Source of the DNA: Demequina soli
GTDB lineage: Bacteria; Actinomycetota; Actinomycetes; Actinomycetales; Demequinaceae
Reading direction: 5' to 3'
Assembly (NCBI RefSeq): GCF_000971195.1
Contig: NZ_BBLZ01000008.1
Span: forward strand, 184,971-248,970
Length of the DNA: 64,000 nt
Each line of letters starts with the position of its first letter. Position 1 is the stretch's first letter. Under the pieces are notes generated by a model that saw only the letters and a program-made list of their open reading frames with translations, made no database searches and was not told the DNA's origin. The position numbers and the translations under genes were made by a program. Of the stretch, positions 61,620 to 64,000 are shown in pieces.

Positions 61620-62485
61620 GCGGCGCGTCGCTCCCACATGCCGGCGATGCCCTCGGCGAGCCCCACGCGGGGCTCCCAGCCGAGCGCATCGTGCGCGAGC
61701 GAGACGTCGAGCCACGTCGAGTCGGGGTCGACGCCGCGCGACGGGAGGTGCTCGACCCGCACGCCGTCGGCGCCGATCGCGTGCGTGAGCACGTCGAGGA
61801 GGTCGCACAGGGGGGTCGGCACGCCCGAGCCGATGTTCACGACCGGCGGAGCGTCGGGCCGGGCGATCACGCGCGCGACGGCGTCGACCACGTCGTCGAC
61901 GTGGACGTAGTCGCGCGCGACCGTGCCGCCGCCGTACAGCCGGATGGGCGCGCCGGCGAGCGCGGCCCGCATCCAGATCGCGAGCACGCCCTGGCCGTGG
62001 TCGCCGCGCTGCCCGGGCCCGTACGCGTTCGCGACGCGCATCGCGGTCGCCGCGAGGCCCGCGTCCGCGAGCACGCGCTCCTGCGCGAGCTTGTAGGCGC
62101 CGTACGCGTTGGGCGGGTGGGGCGCATCGGTCTCGGCGTATGGCGGCCGGCCGGCGCCGCCGTACATGGCGCCGCCCGTCGACAGGAGGACGATGCGCGG
62201 CGGGGCGGGGCGCGACGCCGCCGCGCGGGCGAAGGACCGGAAGGCGGCGAGCTCGGCCTCGACGCGCGCGGGCTCCTCCTGCGCGACGGTCGGGGTGATG
62301 CCCCCGGCGGCCCACACGAGGACCGGGACGTCGACGGCGCGGGGCGCCAGCGCATCGTCCACCAGCACGGGATCGGTGCGGGTGAAGCCCGTCACGCGCG
62401 ACCCGCGGGCGGCGAGCCCGGCGGCGATCGCGGAGCCCAGGAAGCCGCGTGAACCGACGACGGCCACGTCATACACTGTGCTCAC
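61616..62485 (-). CDS. NAD-dependent epimerase/dehydratase (extended SDR)
   Basis: A 289-residue nucleotide-sugar-modifying enzyme of the extended SDR class. [15 protein letters not shown] is the NAD-binding glycine motif. STGGAMYGG supplies the catalytic Ser, and [11 protein letters not shown] the Tyr-Lys pair. [40 protein letters not shown] and [12 protein letters not shown] are the usual downstream motifs. The reaction could be epimerisation or dehydration of a UDP- or dTDP-sugar. GTG at 62485 is 32 bp from the divergent glycosyltransferase. It is coupled to the membrane protein gene. Confidence 0.9.
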   Translation of the reverse strand: MSTVYDVAVVGSRGFLGSAIAAGLAARGSRVTGFTRTDPVLVDDALAPRAVDVPVLVWAAGGITPTVAQEEPARVEAELAAFRSFARAAASRPAPPRIVLLSTGGAMYGGAGRPPYAETDAPHPPNAYGAYKLAQERVLADAGLAATAMRVANAYGPGQRGDHGQGVLAIWMRAALAGAPIRLYGGGTVARDYVHVDDVVDAVARVIARPDAPPVVNIGSGVPTPLCDLLDVLTHAIGADGVRVEHLPSRGVDPDSTWLDVSLAHDALGWEPRVGLAEGIAGMWERRAA

Positions 62486-62517
62486 CGACCGCCCTCTCCC
62501 CGTACCGGAGTCATCCT

Positions 62518-63723
62518 ATGGCCCTGCCTCGAGTGCTCGTCCTCACCTCGACGCTGCCGGCGCGCGAGGGGGACGGGACCCCGGCGTTCGTCGCGGATCT
62601 GGCGCGCGAGCTGGGCCGGGAGTTCGAGGTGCGGATCCTCACGCCGGCCGTGCCGGGAGGCGCGCCGCGCGAGCGCCTCGGGGAGAACGTCGAGGCGATC
62701 AGGTACCGCTACTTCCCGTCGCGCTGGGAGGACCTCGCCGACGGCGCGATGCTCGAGAACGTCCGCGCCCGCCGCTCGCGCATGCTGCAGGTGCCGTTCC
62801 TCATGGGCTCGATGGCGGTCGCGCTGCGACGCGAGCTGCGCGAGTTCCGCCCCGACGCGATCCACGCGCACTGGATCATCCCGCAGGGCATCGTGGCGCG
62901 GACCTTCGCGGGCGCGGTGCCGACGGTGGTGACCACGCTCGGCGGCGACCTGTACGCGCTCGACGGCTCGCTCGCGCGGGCGCAGAAGTCTCGCGTGGTG
63001 CGGGCCGCCTCCGCGATCACCGTGATGAACGAGGACATGCGGGCCCGCGTGGTGGGCCTCGGCGGCGACCCGTCGACCACGCATGTCATCCCGATGGGCG
63101 CGCGCTTCACCGCCCTCTCGCGCGACGACCGTCAGGTCTCCAAGCCCGCGACCTGGCGGCACCCCGTCCACCTGCTCGCCGTCGGGCGGCTCGTGGAGAA
63201 GAAGGGCTTCGACGTCCTGCTGGAGGCGCTGCGCCGCTCGCGCGCGCGCATCGACCTCACGATCGTGGGCGACGGGCCCGAGCGCGCCCGCCTCGAGGGC
63301 CTCGCCGAGGGGCTGCCGGTGACGTTCCGCGGGCAGCTGCGACGCGAGGAGCTCGACGACGAGCTCGCCCACGCCGGCATCGCGGTGTTCCCGTCGCGCC
63401 GGGCCTCGACCGGCGACCAGGACGGGCTGCCGGTCGCGATGCTCGAGGCGATGGGCGCGGGCTGCGCCGTGGTCGCGTCGGACCTGCCGGGGCTCAACGA
63501 GGCGATCGAGCCCGGGCACTCGGGCGTGCTCGTGCCCGAGGGCGACGCGGACGCGCTCGCCCGCACGCTCGAGGTGCTCGCCGAGGACCAGGAGCTGCGC
63601 GCCGCGCTCGGCGCCGCGGCGCGCGAACGCGCTCGGGCCTACTCGGTCGAGGCGGTCGGCGAGGGATACCGCGACCTGTTCCACCGGATCATCGCGAAGG
63701 CCCCTCAGCACGCGGGGCGCTGA
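62518..63723 (+). CDS. family 4 glycosyltransferase
   Basis: A 401-residue GT-B fold enzyme. RVLVLTSTLPAREGDGTPAFVADLARELG is the N-terminal acceptor side, and AIHAHWIIPQGIVARTF gives the conserved HAHW. The C-terminal donor side has LLAVGRLVEKKGFDVLLEAL, LTIVGDGPERARLEGLA and DGLPVAMLEAMGAGCAVVASDLPGLNEAI, where the E-x7-E region binds the nucleotide sugar. Donor and acceptor are unknown. The ATG at 62518 follows CCGGAGTC. It is divergent from the epimerase and flippase-like genes and probably acts on the same polymer. Confidence 0.92.
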   Translation: MALPRVLVLTSTLPAREGDGTPAFVADLARELGREFEVRILTPAVPGGAPRERLGENVEAIRYRYFPSRWEDLADGAMLENVRARRSRMLQVPFLMGSMAVALRRELREFRPDAIHAHWIIPQGIVARTFAGAVPTVVTTLGGDLYALDGSLARAQKSRVVRAASAITVMNEDMRARVVGLGGDPSTTHVIPMGARFTALSRDDRQVSKPATWRHPVHLLAVGRLVEKKGFDVLLEALRRSRARIDLTIVGDGPERARLEGLAEGLPVTFRGQLRREELDDELAHAGIAVFPSRRASTGDQDGLPVAMLEAMGAGCAVVASDLPGLNEAIEPGHSGVLVPEGDADALARTLEVLAEDQELRAALGAAARERARAYSVEAVGEGYRDLFHRIIAKAPQHAGR

Positions 63724-63750
63724 GCCTGGGCGTCAGCCCACCGGCCACGG

Positions 63751-63916
63751 CAACTTTGAGGATCCACCCGGCAAAGTCGCGGCTCTCCAGGGCGCGTTCT
63801 CACCATTGCTGAGCCCGGTCGGGCCGGGCCACGAAACCGTCCGGCCAACCACATCAACTTTGAGCATCCACCCTGACAAGCAGCAACTCTTCAGGGCGCG
63901 TTCTCACAATTGCTGA
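63751..63916. repeat. two 62-bp degenerate direct repeats, 104 bp apart
   Basis: Copies run 63751-63812 and 63855-63916 and match at 52 of 62 positions by my alignment. Both begin CAACTTTGAG, continue ATCCACCC, and end GGCGCGTTCTCAC..TTGCTGA. They are more AT-rich than the surroundings. CCGGCCACGG precedes copy 1 (63741) and recurs after copy 2 (63951), so the repeated unit may be longer. Confidence 0.75.
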
Positions 63917-63975
63917 ACGGTGCCGGGCCGCTCAGCTGAACCGGCCCAGCCCGGCCACGGAGCCGACCCGCCCCG

Positions 63976-64000
63976 CTACCGCCCGAGCCGCTCGTAGCGC
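63976..64000 (-). CDS. possible 3' end of a minus-strand gene
   Basis: Reading leftwards from the window edge, codons give RYERLGR and then a TAG stop at 63976-63978. Too little is visible to name it. The preceding repeats would lie in the gap between convergent genes. Confidence 0.35.

Noticed and set aside
63751..63916. CRISPR array
   Set aside because: Only two copies, at 84% identity and 62 bp long, with no cas genes nearby.

Overview
The window is very GC-rich (about 73-75% by eye) bacterial chromosome, densely packed with short intergenic gaps and frequent GTGA/ATGA start-stop overlaps. Gene families and style (LppM-type lipoprotein, DUF5979 surface repeats, Dyp/PCu(A)C copper cluster, a kinase-FN3-MoxR-DUF58-transglutaminase-FHA-PP2C operon, many GTG starts, apparent leaderless promoters) point to an actinobacterium, most likely order Micrococcales (Cellulomonas/Demequina-like). 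The genus cannot be fixed from the sequence alone. I see no rRNA or tRNA genes, CRISPR array, intact prophage or insertion sequence.

Layout. 1-4.5 kb: prephenate dehydratase and a family 2 glycosyltransferase on the minus strand, divergent from phosphoglucomutase and an LppM-like lipoprotein. 4.5-11.9 kb: one giant cell-wall surface protein (about 2,460 residues) with tandem DUF5979-type repeats and an LxxTG-type C-terminus. 12-20 kb: an MFS exporter, a VanZ protein, a two-component system, an ATP-grasp protein and terC under a probable manganese (yybP-ykoY) riboswitch. 20-33 kb: small metabolic genes, a copper-chaperone/Dyp peroxidase cluster, two aminoglycoside-phosphotransferase-fold proteins (one apparently catalytically dead), an iron-box-controlled siderophore-interacting protein, a histidine-kinase remnant, a CPA2 antiporter with its TrkA-C subunit, a second MFS paralogue and a PAT-like acetyltransferase. 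33-35 kb: an orphan AbiEi-type antitoxin, a 418-bp gap, a VOC protein and an orphan type IV pilin. 35-42.4 kb: one-carbon and methionine metabolism (metE, metF, gcvH, gcvT) with tag, a Nudix hydrolase, an OsmC protein and a GNAT. 42.4-57.6 kb: an eight-gene, translationally coupled operon running right to left. 57.7-63.7 kb: gcvP, then a flippase-like membrane protein, an NAD epimerase and a GT4 glycosyltransferase. The last 280 bp carry a degenerate direct repeat and probably the end of another minus-strand gene.

How the genes relate. metE, metF and the glycine cleavage genes feed and use methylene- and methyl-tetrahydrofolate. The large operon joins a Ser/Thr kinase, a PP2C phosphatase and an FHA phosphothreonine reader with MoxR-DUF58-transglutaminase modules and an approximately 1,970-residue Ig/FN3 ectodomain protein. 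It looks like a membrane-spanning envelope signalling or assembly machine, and it resembles the PFNA cluster described in Bifidobacterium. Its transglutaminase domain lacks the catalytic Cys and His.

The least ordinary feature is not a gene. The 9-mer GGACGATGC (or its complement GCATCGTCC) occurs at least 36 times, 18 in each orientation, where about one copy is expected from composition. It is enriched in intergenic DNA and in poorly constrained protein tails, and it is sometimes paired as a perfect palindrome at a gene end. This resembles the behaviour of DNA uptake sequences or other highly iterated genomic motifs.
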